A DNA stretch of 64,000 nucleotides from the NCBI GenBank assembly GCA_033980235.1, contig CM067067.1, positions 11,882,901-11,946,900 of the forward strand, in the 5' to 3' direction. The position numbers were made by a program, and so were the translations under genes. Shown here piece by piece: positions 1 to 10,814 of this stretch. Source of the DNA: Diadema setosum. Lineage: Eukaryota > Echinodermata > Echinoidea > Diadematoida > Diadematidae. The notes beneath the pieces are model-generated. The model was given only the letters and a program-made list of their open reading frames with translations, did not search any database and had not been told where the DNA came from. How positions within the stretch are numbered: position 1 is the stretch's first letter; each line of letters starts with the position of its first letter.

Positions 1-95
1 CGAAAGAACCCCGCTACCCCCCTTGACTAGATAATACACTTTTAAATCCTCCCAATCTCTGAGAGCTATATGAAGCACTTTAAAAACTAGACAAG

Positions 96-115
96 AGACC
101 CGCGGGTCTAGCGCT
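96..115. repeat. Short GC palindromes in the repeat block
   Basis: AGACCCGCGGGTCT (96-109) is a perfect 14-bp palindrome, immediately followed by AGCGCT (110-115). They lie near the left edge, upstream of the tandem units, and are probably part of the same repeat rather than host sequence. Confidence 0.6.
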
Positions 116-1091
116 CACCTGAGTATCGCAAGTTCACCTTTCACGCAGTCACTAATCTAAATTATTCACAGCTCTACTAAAATTTGACCAGGCATTCTCA
201 AGTAGAAGATGAAAATGTACAATAAAAAAAAGGGCCCAAATTTTTTTAAGATTCCTTAATTTGGGAAGATTGGGGCCCCCTGGGTGGGGCATGGTGCCCA
301 TTTTGATAAATTGAGATCCTGACCCCCTACGGATGCTACCTGCCAAGTTTGACAAAAATCCATCATGAGGTTTTCAGGAAGAAGATGAAAATGTACAATT
401 CAGGCCCCCATTCGGATCTTCCCCCACCCCCAAGAGGGGCACCCCTGGATCTGCTATGAACAAACTTGAAACTACAGTCATTAATGTACTCACTCATAGT
501 ATTATCTTAACTCTATAACTTCTGATTCTAGAGAAGATTTTTAAAGATTTCTTCATTTTGGGGGGTTTGGGGCCCCCTGGGGGCCCCCTGGGTGGGGCAT
601 GGTGCCCATTTTAACAGATTGAGATCGTAACCCCCTAGGGATGCTACCTGCCAAGTTTGGTGAAAATGGGTCATGGGGTTCTCAAGAAGAAGATGAAAAT
701 GTACAATTTAGGCCCCATTAGGACCGCTCCCCACCCCCCTCCCCTGGGTCCCAAGGGGGGCACCCCTGATTCTGCCATGAACAAACTTGAAACTACAGTC
801 ATCAATGTACTAACTCATAGTACTAACTTAGCTCTATCACTTCTGGTTCTAGAGAAGAAGATTTTTACAGATTCCTTAATTTTGGGGGGTTTGGGCCCCC
901 CTGGGGGCCCCCTGGGTGGGGCATGGTGCCCATTTTAACAAATTGAGTTCCTAACCCCCTAGGGATGCTACCTGCCAAGTTTGATGGAAATCGGTCTTGG
1001 GGTTTTCAAGAAGAAGATGAAAATGTAAAAAGTTTACGCACGACGGACGACGCACGACGCACGACGGACGCCGGACGAAGGGCGATCGCAA

Positions 1092-1124
1092 TAGCTCACT
1101 TGAGCCTTTGGCTCAGGTGAGCTA
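1092..1124. repeat. Terminal hairpin of the repeat block
   Basis: TAGCTCACTTGAGCC, then TTT, then GGCTCAGGTGAGCTA: a 15-bp stem with one mismatch and a three-base loop. It follows a run of ACGACGGACG-like repeats (about 1035-1080) and a GGGCGATCGCAATAG lead-in. The position suggests it closes the repeat that fills 1-1130. It could also act as a transcription stop for the element, but that is inference. Confidence 0.8.
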
Positions 1125-1130
1125 AAAAGA

Positions 1131-1633
1131 AAATAATACATGGCTAATATGGAACTAAGCAAGATTTAGGCAAGATTGACATTTTCACTAAAATGTCATT
1201 GAAGCCTTACAAATTCAGGGCTAAAACAAATGTTTACGAGCAAGAATAAGCAATGCCCCCCCCCCCCTTTATAGGAGAAGTGCATGCAGAAATATTAAAG
1301 CCATCAAAAAATTACGACTGAATAAAATCATTCAGATAAAAGCTCTCTTCTGAAGTTTCCTCCCAGGGGAGTACATAAACTCAGTTGACCAATATGATGG
1401 AGTTTTTTTCCCCAATAAATGTTGAATTGTAGTCACATCACAAATTCTTTATTCTTCAATGAGAGTACTTGCTACATCACTGACATGTACTCAATTTACC
1501 CACTGCTTTACTCTAAGGGACTCTACTTACAGTACTAATACATCAAGAATGATAGAAACACATTTGATTGTGAAAAATACAAAGGAATAGTACTTATGCT
1601 AAAGTGGTTAGTACCACGGATAAAAATGCCATG
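1131..1633. other. Unique AT-rich stretch
   Basis: Nothing recognised apart from a C-run followed by TTTATA near 1256-1272. No gene signal seen. Confidence 0.6.
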
Positions 1634-1770
1634 TTTTTCTTATTATCATTCATTCAGTTATTATCACTAATTGATATTATCATTATGGTTATTGATGTTA
1701 CTATCATTATTATTATCAATATCATTTTCATCACTATCACCATCAGGATCATTATCAATATTGCTGATAA
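1634..1770. repeat. Degenerate ATT/ATC trinucleotide repeat
   Basis: Imperfect runs of ATT, ATC and GTT triplets. They generate spurious serine/leucine- and asparagine/aspartate-rich frames on the two strands. Confidence 0.85.
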
Positions 1771-2430
1771 GAGATACTAAAAAAATAATATACAGCTTTC
1801 TATTCATGCTACCACAGAGCATTTTTATCGCAGACTCATTTTTGAAGTTGCATAATTGCTGTCTTATGCAGTCATGATTGTCACTGGTCCATTTATTGCA
1901 TTTTTTTTTCTGTACCAACGTGCATATAACATTTATAAAACGGCAATGCAAGCACACAACAGTCACACCCTACACCTACTCAGCAACATAATGATTATGT
2001 TAAAAAAGTTTGAGAGAAATCCGAGCAGCTCTTGCTCCATTTTTTTTTCCAAATTCTCCACTCCTCATATGAGTCACACAGCGAAGGTCTGAGTGTATGT
2101 GAGATAGTCCCTAATACATATATCTTTGCTTTGATCGGATGGGACGCCTGCCAGCAGAGGGCAGCCTGCCAAAATCTGTCTGCCAACATATACACATACA
2201 TGTATGTTCTGAGAACTCTTTTTGGGGTTATTCATGGTATATTTGTAAACATGGTGGGCTAATTGAGACACATATTCTAAATATGGCCTTCGAAGAAGTG
2301 AGAAAGTATGCACCAAATATAACTTTCATTATAACGATGATGTGTATCAACTCAACATGTCACCTACAGTATATACATATAAACAATGATTTATATAACC
2401 CTACATAACAATGTGAGAGATAAATATTCA

Positions 2431-2493
2431 TCTTACAATCCAGAAGTCTCAGGTTCGAATCATGATGAATTTCCATTTTCTTTGCTCATTATC
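2431..2493 (+). repeat. tRNA-derived SINE remnant, copy 1
   Basis: The segment contains CAATCCAGAAGTCTC followed by GGTTCGAATC, an almost perfect RNA polymerase III B box as found in the T-arm of tRNA genes, then TTTCCATTTTCTTTGCTCAT. The matching 5' half with an A box is missing or unrecognisable. The second copy at 2683 carries the other half, so both are read as decayed copies of one tRNA-related SINE. A standalone tRNA gene is excluded because the acceptor and D arms cannot be formed. Confidence 0.6.
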
Positions 2494-2682
2494 AATTTAT
2501 ATTATACATACTTCTGGTTGCTTTCTCTCTGTTTGCATTTATCTACAAAGCTGAATCACCCAGTAATCCCTCACATTTTCCACAAGTTGATTTCTATCCT
2601 TTGGGTTTATGTCAGATTTATGTAAGCTTCTGACCATATGAGGACTAAAAATTAAGGAGTTTTGGGGATTAACACTATTCTA

Positions 2683-2760
2683 GGGCTTTCCATAGCTCAG
2701 TCAGCAAGAGCACTTGTATGGCAATCTGGATGGAATCTCATTTTCTGTGTTCATCTTTTA
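2683..2760 (+). repeat. tRNA-derived SINE remnant, copy 2
   Basis: GGGCTTTCCATAGCTCAGTC, then AGCAAGAGCAC, resembles the 5' half of a tRNA with an A box (TAGCTCAGTC). It is followed by GGCAATCTGGATGGAATCTC, a degraded version of the anticodon-to-B-box part of copy 1, and then by TTTTCTGTGTTCATC, matching the tail of copy 1 (TTTTCTTTGCTCAT). The B box is destroyed, so it should not be transcribed by RNA polymerase III. Confidence 0.6.
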
Positions 2761-3283
2761 TTTACATCAACTTACATGTATATACTACTAAGAATGTTTG
2801 GGTCCCATCTACATCCTAAAGCTCCTAATATACTTATTTAAAGACAATAACATATTTATTCAACATGCAACCTACCTACATATAATCATAACATATGCCT
2901 AAAACTCAGTTCACTAACAAATGACATTTGAAATATACCTGATAATTGATGCACAAGCTATTTTAAACATAAAATTGAGAACATTTCCTCAAAACAGAGC
3001 TAAAAAGCACTGAGGTATAAACTCCAAATACAACCACTGCAACAAAGACAATATATGTGCCAAATTCAGTTACTATCATAACAATGAGATTGAACTCCAG
3101 ATATAACCAACACAATACAAAGACCAATAGGTAGCAGGTATGCTCATATTGCATAAGATCATGATGTTTCAAGGCAAAAAATGGGCTCCATGTATAAAAT
3201 AAACTACGAATCATTGCATCGACAATTCAATAACATAATCCTTTGTATGCATAATGATACACAATTTGGAGTCAGATCAAGCT

Positions 3284-3356
3284 AAGAGAAAGAAAGAGGG
3301 AGAGCGGCAAGGAGGAAGAGAGAGGCAGAGAGAAAAAAAGAGAAGAATAAAGGGGG
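3284..3356. repeat. Purine-rich (GA) tract
   Basis: About 70 bases almost entirely of A and G on the + strand, with GAGAGA and AAAGAG runs. Low-complexity sequence. Confidence 0.8.
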
Positions 3357-3461
3357 TAAACCTTCTGAGCAAAAACAATACTAATGATGTAGTATCGTAT
3401 GAAAAATATGGTGTTTTTTTCAGGAGGCATCAGTGTTTTGTGTTACTACAAGATAAAATTC

Positions 3462-3553
3462 TATTATTATTATTATTATTATAATTATTATCATTATTAC
3501 TATTATTATTGTTTTTGTTGTTGATATTGATGTTGTTGTTGTTGTTGTTGTTT

Positions 3554-3584
<31 letters not shown>

Positions 3585-3586
3585 TT
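3462..3586. repeat. Compound TTA/TTG/TCA trinucleotide microsatellite
   Basis: Runs of ATT, then GTT, then ATT triplets with occasional ATC and GAT. It encodes only low-complexity Leu/Ile/Thr shadows on either strand. Confidence 0.95.
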
Positions 3587-5264
3587 GGCTATACGATTGC
3601 GATATACAGTACAATGTCACGTAACATACCTACAGGGGTATACATGTATAAAATGTAATGGAGTGACAAATGGACCAGCGCTCACAAAAGTAATATTCTT
3701 TACTTATCAAGTTGAGGTACCAAAGCACCAATCTCCTTAGTGATTCTAAACCTTCCCACCCACACAGGTCTAGCAGTTCCATTCATGATAACAGGATCAT
3801 TCAGATGTCAATGTGAATACATCACATACAATGTATTCACAAAAATTCTGCTGTTTAGAGAATTTCTTTCAATTTTTTTTTACTTGGTTTGGGATTGATC
3901 AATAGTCCACTCACCTGAACCAATTCGAAGGCAACATTTTCCTGTGTTTGTTTGTTGTTGTTTTTTGTTACAAACTAGCAGAAGTTACTGAATATGAATT
4001 AAAGTTATATTACAATTTGCACAATGTGGTCATAACATTTGTTTGATACAAACATGATAATTCTTTAAATATCAATTAATATCAATGCTGCCTCACAGGA
4101 AGGAATATAAATGGTATGATTTTTCCCTATCATGCCATCAAGCTCTAGGCTACCCACGACTAGTCGTAAAGGTTACACCTCTCTGTAACACACCGACTGC
4201 GCTTATCTCAACAATGATGAGAACCACTCACGTGGCACAGTCTGGGTGTTGTGCCAAAGCACGCAATGCATCCCCAGAGCAACTCCACGGAGTTACATGT
4301 ATGTGGGTGAATCTTTATGACAAACTGCCAGCTTTTCATCTAGTGATAAGGTAATCTAATTCAAAAACATTAAACCCCTCGAGAGCTAGTCACGAGCATA
4401 TGTGGGCTGATATTACCCACGAAGTATTCATAAATTCATATCATACATGTAATTTCACCGTCTGTCACCCAAGGTGGCATAGAGCAAAATATCTGATGAA
4501 TTTAAAGTTGTACTTTCCAATTTCCCTACAGAAGAGCTACTGTCACAGTTTATAGGCCTAGCTACTCTAGAGGAAAATGAAAAAAAAAATCAACTGGGTA
4601 TTCAACCATTTAGTATCAATGTGCAAGTTCTTATAATGTCAACATCTACTCACTAAAGGAGCAGACAATTTTACATGATTTTGCATGGGTGTGAATGCTA
4701 CTGAATGAGCATTTATGGAGATTACAGTTGAATGAGGACATAAATGAACACCTAAAGGATGGCTTGATACCTATTGCACCGATATTGAACTACTGTATGA
4801 TACCTTGTATGTATCCCCTTCCTCTGAGCTGACTGTAAAACCTATTGGCCCACTTTTAACCCAAGCCACACCCTCGTTTCCGAATCCAGGGATCTATAAT
4901 TGGAGCACGTGTAATATGTGAGGCAGCACTCGACAACTTTTTTTTTTTTTTTTGATGTCGAGTCTGAACTTGTGTCAGCAGGCACTTTACACTGTAGGCA
5001 GGAATCACCGTGGGATTATCGCATTGGAGCTCCCTGAAGGCTACATCACCAAGTCTAAAGACGTCTTTCTTTGCATCCGAAATTCATGACAATTTTTCTG
5101 CAGTCTGCTTCATGTGTGTTGCTTGTGTGTGTCATCTCACGGCAGGCACTCTACTCCCAAATAGAAAATGCATACTTCAATAGCCACCCTTCATGAAAGA
5201 TAAACAGAACTGAAAAAAAAAATACTTCAAAAAAATGGGAAAGCTTTCAAATATCCGTCATAAT
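3587..5264. other. AT-rich noncoding stretch
   Basis: Mostly unique sequence. A slightly GC-richer patch at about 4140-4330 includes the 12-bp palindrome ACGACTAGTCGT and, on the minus strand, a donor-like CAC|GTGAGT (see rejected items). A T-run lies at 4939-4954. No gene is supported. Confidence 0.5.
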
Positions 5265-5278
5265 GTTGCCTTAGCAAC
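5265..5278. promoter_or_regulatory. RFX X-box-like motif
   Basis: GTTGCCTTAGCAAC has two inverted half-sites, GTTGCC and AGCAAC, spaced by two bases. This is the known architecture of RFX-family X-boxes. Motif match only; no expression context is visible. Confidence 0.45.
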
Positions 5279-6653
5279 AAGAGGCACTTCTAACGACATC
5301 ATCTTTCAAATTGAGTGATGGGCAAAAGCAATGTAGCAATAGCTGAAGATAGAGTAAAGATGGATTTTGAAAATGTGGGATCAATGACAGTGGTCTCTAA
5401 TACTTCACTCTACAGTCACTTACTGGATGTGGGGAGGCATCAAAGGGTAGAAATTCAAGGAACACAGTACTTCGCACGGCTGAAACAATTTATCACGGCA
5501 AAGATGCAGTGGTTGGCAGAATATCTGCATAAGAATGTACAAACTTTTTGAGAAAAAACATTTCCTCAATTTTCACTCTCTCATCTCCTTCCAAACACTG
5601 TACAATGTCATAATTGTTAGAAAGAATAGCATCTCTGTTTTTTGAAGTCACAGTTTTCAAAGCATCATAACATTCTAATCCTCGCAGATCAAGACTACTT
5701 TTGCAGATCGAGACTATTTACGCTCACGTCATTTCTAATGAAAAGCCGCAAAGGTCTGGAATCGAGACTGACTGGACCAACTAAACTGTGCATATTATGC
5801 CGCAGCACAGAAGCCAGTGGGACTAACATCCAGGAAATCTCAATTTGTGTGAAACGGGGCGGTCAAATTCAAAAGGACGTTCTGCCACTCGTGTCCTCTT
5901 CATGGTACCCTCCTGCTTACTGTCACTTCACTTGTCCTGACCAGTGACACACGTGCCCGGCCTCTCCACTGCCAACTCTCCATATCGCTTTCTCTTTCCC
6001 TCACTCACTTTATACTCTCTGAAGTGCACTTGTATCAGTCCTGGATATATTCAAAAACTAGACAACACAGCTCATTTATATTCAAAGTACAGGTAATTGC
6101 TGTGAGAATTTCCTTCACGATCACATCACGCTTAAATCAGTGATATCTATTAAATCCACAGAAGTTATTGAAAAGATATTATTCAAGCAAGCATCACAAA
6201 GGGCCTACAACACTCTGAATAACATTAAGGTTTCCTTTCAAGGAAAACAAAATAACTGACGCTCAAGTTGAGATCATGAGCTGAAAAATTATATTTTTTT
6301 TTCAATAACGACTACACCAACTTTTTCACTCTTCTCTTTTTTTTACTAAAAGAGAAAAATGGCCTTCCTTTGTCTTTTATAACTATACTAACATTATGTC
6401 CACAGTAAATCTTCAGCAAAATTTGAGGAAAGGATGGGCAAAAAACCAGCATCAACCAGCATAATGCTAATATGACATTGACATCTACATGTGTATCACG
6501 GCTCTAATTGGCCGTCTTTTTAAATACCCCAAAACAGCATGAACAGTAATAATTTTTACATTTTCCCCACTTTTGCAGAAATTTTACTAGTTTGTTGCTG
6601 TTACACCACTCCACATTCATTAGCATAGAGGGATACATGGATGTCCCATCCTC
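5279..6653. other. AT-rich noncoding stretch
   Basis: Contains a 101-codon + frame at 5642-5947 that includes two Cys-X2-Cys-like positions but matches no family I know. No splice, promoter or polyadenylation context supports it. Confidence 0.4.
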
Positions 6654-6661
6654 AGTGCCCA

Positions 6662-6847
6662 CTAGTTTGCAGGCACAAACCCTTGTTGGTCGTAAAGGAG
6701 TCTGCGCCAAGACTACTACATGCACCACTTTGGCACTGTTCCATAGGCCCTGTGTTGAAGCTTCTCCCTGCAGTGTAGTGGTGCGTGTATTAGTCTTGGA
6801 ACATGCAGACTCCTATACGACCAACAAGGGTTTGTGCCTGCAAACTA
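6662..6847. mobile_element. Snap-back DNA element with 8-bp target duplication
   Basis: The ends are inverted copies: TAGTTTGCAGGCACAAACCC starts at 6663, and its reverse complement ends at 6847. The arms continue inward, with small gaps, through TTGGTCGTA and AGGAGTCTGC to CACCACT (6723-6729 against 6777-6783), so most of the element folds on itself. AGTGCCCA occurs immediately on both sides (6654-6661 and 6848-6855), giving an 8-bp target-site duplication. An 8-bp duplication fits hAT- or P-type transposases; the terminus does not settle which. Open frames across it (6592-7245 +, 6790-7065 -) are artefacts of the palindrome. Confidence 0.85.
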
Positions 6848-7372
6848 AGTGCCCACAGCAACACCTTCAAGCTTGTGTGACAGATGGACGCTGCCAAGAC
6901 ATGTTGCAGGAACCTCTTCTTTGTCACAAGAAACTGACAAAGGAATCTGGGCTCATACAAACATACAAACAAACAAACAAACTGAAGGACAAATATTCTC
7001 ATCCCTACCATACTTACCGGAGGACAAAAAATCTTCACTTCCATCCTCTTGATTGCACAATCCACAGATTAACAGGTCCAGCCACTGTACTATTCCAAAG
7101 TGTGCTATGTTTTACACTTCTAATATTTCAGAAAAGTTTTGTAGGTCTACACAGAACTGAAGATATAAAGCATTGCACTCTGGTTTTGAAACTAATAGAT
7201 CTACATGAAATAATTTTCTTCCCCTTGTGGAAATCATCCACTTGAGAATCAGAAAGCGCAGCGCTCTCAGCTATGAGTTTGACAACCACAAAACAGACAA
7301 AGTTTCCATGGAAATTGCTTCAGCTACAAAAGTTGAAATCATCCCCGATACTTTTAGGGCTGTTGTCTCCTA

Positions 7373-7562
7373 TTCCCCCGGCAATGCTCTTTCCTTCTCC
7401 ATGGTGCAGTGAAAGTCAACGCTGGTTCTCGTTCCTCCTGCAGGATCACGAGGGAGAGATGTGCATTCGTCTCCGCTCCATGCAGCCACACAAGAAACGC
7501 TGGCAACCTTATCAGGCCCTGGCAGAAGGGACCTTGGACAAGCATAAAACCCAGGAAGACTT
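7373..7562. other. GC-richer island, possible exon or conserved noncoding sequence
   Basis: This island is clearly less AT-rich than its surroundings and is open in several frames. On the + strand a pyrimidine-rich stretch ending CTCCTGCAG looks like a splice acceptor. The frame after it reads DHEGEMCIRLRSMQPHKKRW and onward with codon-like third positions. No convincing donor follows, and the frame runs into a long pyrimidine tract. I do not recognise the peptide. A regulatory element is equally likely. Confidence 0.25.
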
Positions 7563-7712
7563 CGCCCCCCTCCACTTTTTCTTGCTCCCCTCTCTCCTCT
7601 CCCCCTCATCCTCTTTCCAAAGTCTCCACTTTCTCTTATTTTACTATCATCAAAACACATCAGGGTCCTTTTTTCTTTTTTTTTTCCCCTCTCTCTCCTT
7701 CTTTTTCTTCAC
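7563..7712 (+). repeat. Long polypyrimidine tract
   Basis: About 150 bases dominated by C and T on the + strand (CTCTCTCC, TTTTTCTTTT and similar blocks), broken briefly near 7640-7665. It produces Ser/Pro/Phe-rich false frames. Such tracts can form triplex DNA. Confidence 0.8.
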
Positions 7713-8020
7713 CATGCAAAGTATCAAAGGTGACATCAAGCAGAGAACTAGAGAACAGCTAAAAAGCTGACAATAGACAATTTCTGTAAATAAATTACAA
7801 CTTATTGATATTTCTTTTCCTACAGCCTTGCAACAAAGCATTTCATTTACCTGCTCCCTCCCATTACGTTCCTTTGGCAGGAATTCACTTAGCTGTTGCT
7901 AGGTAGGGCAAGCCTCCGGTAATCTTTGAGGTTGTTACAGGCAACATTTGTGAACAGAGCGTGCATTAAATCTGGATACATTACAGAACCGGTCTATTCA
8001 TTGAGATTTCCATGAATATA

Positions 8021-8269
8021 TGAAGAGTTTGTTTGCAAAAACCAAAAAGTCCATTTTTGAAGATTTTGAAGTACGATCTCTGTCATAAAGTGCAAAATAA
8101 TACCTTTTATATGATACATTGGTCACTACATATAATGGTATATTTTTTAAGTTATGGTAAAAAGAAGCAAAATTTTTCTTATTATTCTCTTTATTTTTCT
8201 TGACCTTTAATCGCAAATATCTCCATTTGGCAAATATGGACTTATCGGTTTTTGCAAACAAACTCTTCA
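8021..8269. mobile_element. MITE with TA target duplication
   Basis: TGAAGAGTTTGTTTGCAAAA at 8021 is matched by its reverse complement ending at 8269. The inverted ends extend to about 40 bp with a few mismatches (AAACCAAAAAGTCCAT against AAACCGATAAGTCCAT). TA dinucleotides flank both ends (8019-8020, 8270-8271). The interior is AT-rich with no coding capacity. TA duplication fits the Tc1/mariner group, but the terminus is not diagnostic. Confidence 0.8.
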
Positions 8270-8322
8270 TATTCTCACCTCAATCATAACTGGTGTTTCA
8301 AAAGCAAAATATGTATACATAA

Positions 8323-8372
8323 GTAAATAAATAAATAAACAAATAAATAAATAAAATAAATAGATAAATAAG
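8323..8372. repeat. (AAAT)n microsatellite
   Basis: Repeated AAAT/AAAC/AGAT tetranucleotides. Confidence 0.95.
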
Positions 8373-9725
8373 AATAAGGAGGAGCACCATTAAACGTCTT
8401 TCTTCCAATATCAATACACAATCTGGACCGACACAACCCACATGTGCATGTTCAAAACTTTTAATCATTAAGAAGTGTAGTCCATAGCATCATCATTAGC
8501 CCACTTGCAAAATAACTCTTGTCAGCTCTGGGTGTTTTAACTCACTTGCCTCATAAAGAAGTGTAGCTCCATGATTGGAGTTAGTATTTTCGGATAATTC
8601 TTGTACCCTCCTCTCTCTCTTTACTCCTCCCATGAGACTAAAAAGAGTACACCAAAAGGTCATCAATTTGATCAGAATGAATTCAAACATGAAACCATCT
8701 CCTCTCTCACTCTCCCTCATTTACTCAACTTTGATCAGTCATCACCCGCTTTCAAGCTATAATAACGTCACATGACACCTCTGTGATATGCCTCTTCGCA
8801 TTTCCCCTTGCCATAGAATGTTCAAAGACATGATATAGAGAGCAAATTCACTTTCTTCTGCTGATTTGTTAAAGAGTTTTGTGTGGAAATTTTTTCCAAT
8901 GCACCTTTTAGTTGAAGCTGGTTTTGCACTAGCTGTAATTGCTACAACTGGCTCTTTACTGTCACAGCCTGACATGAAAAAAAAAATAGAATTATTAAGT
9001 TTCAGAAATCATTAAATCATTACTTTAATACTTAATCACAACTTAGGACTGCCCAGAATGTTAGCTGCTGAAGCTGGAAACTAAATTTCATAACAACTTT
9101 CCCTTACACAGTGCTATTTGTGTACGCCTAGTGGTAAGTCAATGAAGAATTTTAAACTTCTTAATAAATCTTTCATTTGGAGCCCTTCATTGCTCTATCT
9201 AACAGTCTTAACCATACTGATACCTTTGTCTCACTATATCTTACTGTCATATGGGATGACCATCATTTACCACACATAGTCAAATAACATTTTCTTCATG
9301 TTCTTTAATATCTTTGTTTTATCTTGTTTTTAACTCATACTGAGCATCATAACCATCAATATCATTACTATTATCAATGATTGCTTTCCTCTGTCCATTC
9401 AAAATGGCAGACAAATATTAAATTCATACGCAGGCCTCAGTTTGTGGGTAAAATCTGGAAGTTACAGTAGATGTTTCATTATGGACATTTATCCACACTG
9501 TCAGTGTTTTTTCTCTCCATATATCACAGCCTATCAATCCTGGAGAGCGGTGTCAAATCCCACTTCGGGGGTGTGATGAGTATCCAGGAGTCACCACATC
9601 ACATTTCATCACATTTGTGTCAGGTTCTGCACATCACACAATCCCACACACCACAATTGCAGTCGCCCCGGGTGACACATTATCCCTCAGTCCCTGTCTC
9701 TGTGTCTGGCGGAGGCGATCAACTA
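8373..9725. other. AT-rich noncoding stretch
   Basis: No repeat or gene recognised. A somewhat GC-richer patch lies at about 9540-9725. Confidence 0.5.
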
Positions 9726-9759
9726 TGAGATCCCCCCCCCCCTCCACACCCCTCTTCTG

Positions 9760-9773
9760 GTTGCTATGACAAC
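9760..9773. promoter_or_regulatory. RFX X-box-like motif
   Basis: GTTGCTATGACAAC has inverted half-sites GTTGCT and GACAAC around AT. It sits between two C-runs (about 9731-9742 and 9797-9811). Motif match only. Confidence 0.35.
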
Positions 9774-9870
9774 TGATGATGCATCTGCTGATGCCACCCC
9801 CCCCCCCCCCCTCCTCCTCCTATCAGATTCTCACAGCACACATCACAAGCAAGATGCCTGATAGTATATC

Positions 9871-9960
9871 ATGGATGGATGAAAGGATAGAAGGATGGAT
9901 AGATGGAAGGATGAGTGGACATATAAACAGATGGATGATTAGATGGATAACTGGGTGGAT
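9871..9960. repeat. Degenerate (GGAT)n repeat
   Basis: ATGGATGGATG-type tetranucleotides with frequent substitutions. Confidence 0.9.
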
Positions 9961-10466
9961 GACACATTTCCAGGATCTTCACTTTATTTGGTAGATGACA
10001 TGTGCCATCTGAATCTATACTGTCACTGCCTCCTTACCATCCTCCTCTTGTTTTTATATCATCCTCTCATATTGGGTGAGTATGAGGTAAAGACTTGCCC
10101 AGACTAACAGGAGACATGCTAGGATGAGAGTTGTCTCTGGTAATCTTTTCTTTCAGGATTAAAATTGGACCCCACCAGTTTTATCATGACTCATGAGACC
10201 ACATATTGCAGTTTCTTGTTTATATATACATTTTTTTTTTTTTGGAGTGAATGTCTTTTTTCTATCTATAGATATAATACTACAGATCACTAATTTATCA
10301 AATCAACAATATTGCCAGCTTAAAGAGACAGAGAGAGATTTTGTGGTATCTTCATCAGAACTATCTAATTATTGTCCACACATTAGCAATCCAAAGATCT
10401 TTCAAACAACTTAATCTGCATAGCCCAGGTACTATCAGATCATATGTGATTTCTTTTGCATCAAAA

Positions 10467-10814
10467 TGAGACTTTAATAACCCTTGAAATCAAATTAATA
10501 ATCATAGAAAAGAATGCTGAATGGCAAAATACAAAATAACAAAATGTAATGTGCACGGTCATTTGAAATAGTATCCTTCCTGAATCTACTCTTGTCTGCA
10601 ACAAGTGTTGAAGAAAAAATAAAACCTTAAACATCATGACTCAGAAGAAAGATCAAATCATTTTTTTTTTCAACACTTGATGCTGACAAGAGTAGATTCA
10701 GGAAGGATACTATTTCAAATGACCGTGCACATTACATTTTGTTATTTTGTATTTTGCCATTCAGCATTCTTTTCTATGATTATCAATTTGATTTCAAGGA
10801 TTATTAAAGTCTCA
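10467..10814. mobile_element. Near-perfect 146-bp inverted repeat
   Basis: The left arm 10467-10612 and the right arm 10669-10814 are reverse complements with only four mismatches by hand count (142/146). A 56-bp spacer separates them. The outer ends read TGAGACTTTAATAA and its complement. I see no convincing target-site duplication and no coding frame. If transcribed, the RNA would fold into a long duplex. A recent MITE or fold-back element, or a local inverted duplication, would all give this structure. Confidence 0.9.

Larger units (their letters stand above)
1..1130 (+). repeat. GC-rich tandem repeat block, cut by the left edge
   Basis: A marker phrase, AGAAGATGAAAATGTACAA (last copy diverging at its end), recurs at 204, 380, 688 and 1012. 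Full units are therefore about 308 and 324 bp, and the first is shortened to 176 bp by loss of the section containing ATGAACAAACTTGAAAC, which is present at 455 and 777. Each unit also holds a block rich in GGGCCCCCTGG and the phrase GGATGCTACCTGCCAAGTTT (331, 639, 963). After the last unit come short ACGACGG-type repeats and a hairpin. Similar blocks occur dispersed in marine invertebrate genomes, from memory. A rolling-circle (Helitron-like) origin is possible, but no clean terminus is visible. Open frames inside, such as 657-938, are by-products of the repeat. Confidence 0.85.

Noticed and set aside
2431..2760. Functional tRNA gene
   Set aside because: Neither piece can form a full cloverleaf; both are SINE-like fragments.
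4235..4330. Minus-strand 31-codon segment ending at CAC|GTGAGT
   Set aside because: The donor is good but the acceptor lacks a pyrimidine tract and the peptide is unfamiliar.
6592..7245. Longest open frame in the window (217 codons, + strand)
   Set aside because: It runs through the palindromic element at 6662-6847 and simple sequence, and has no family resemblance.
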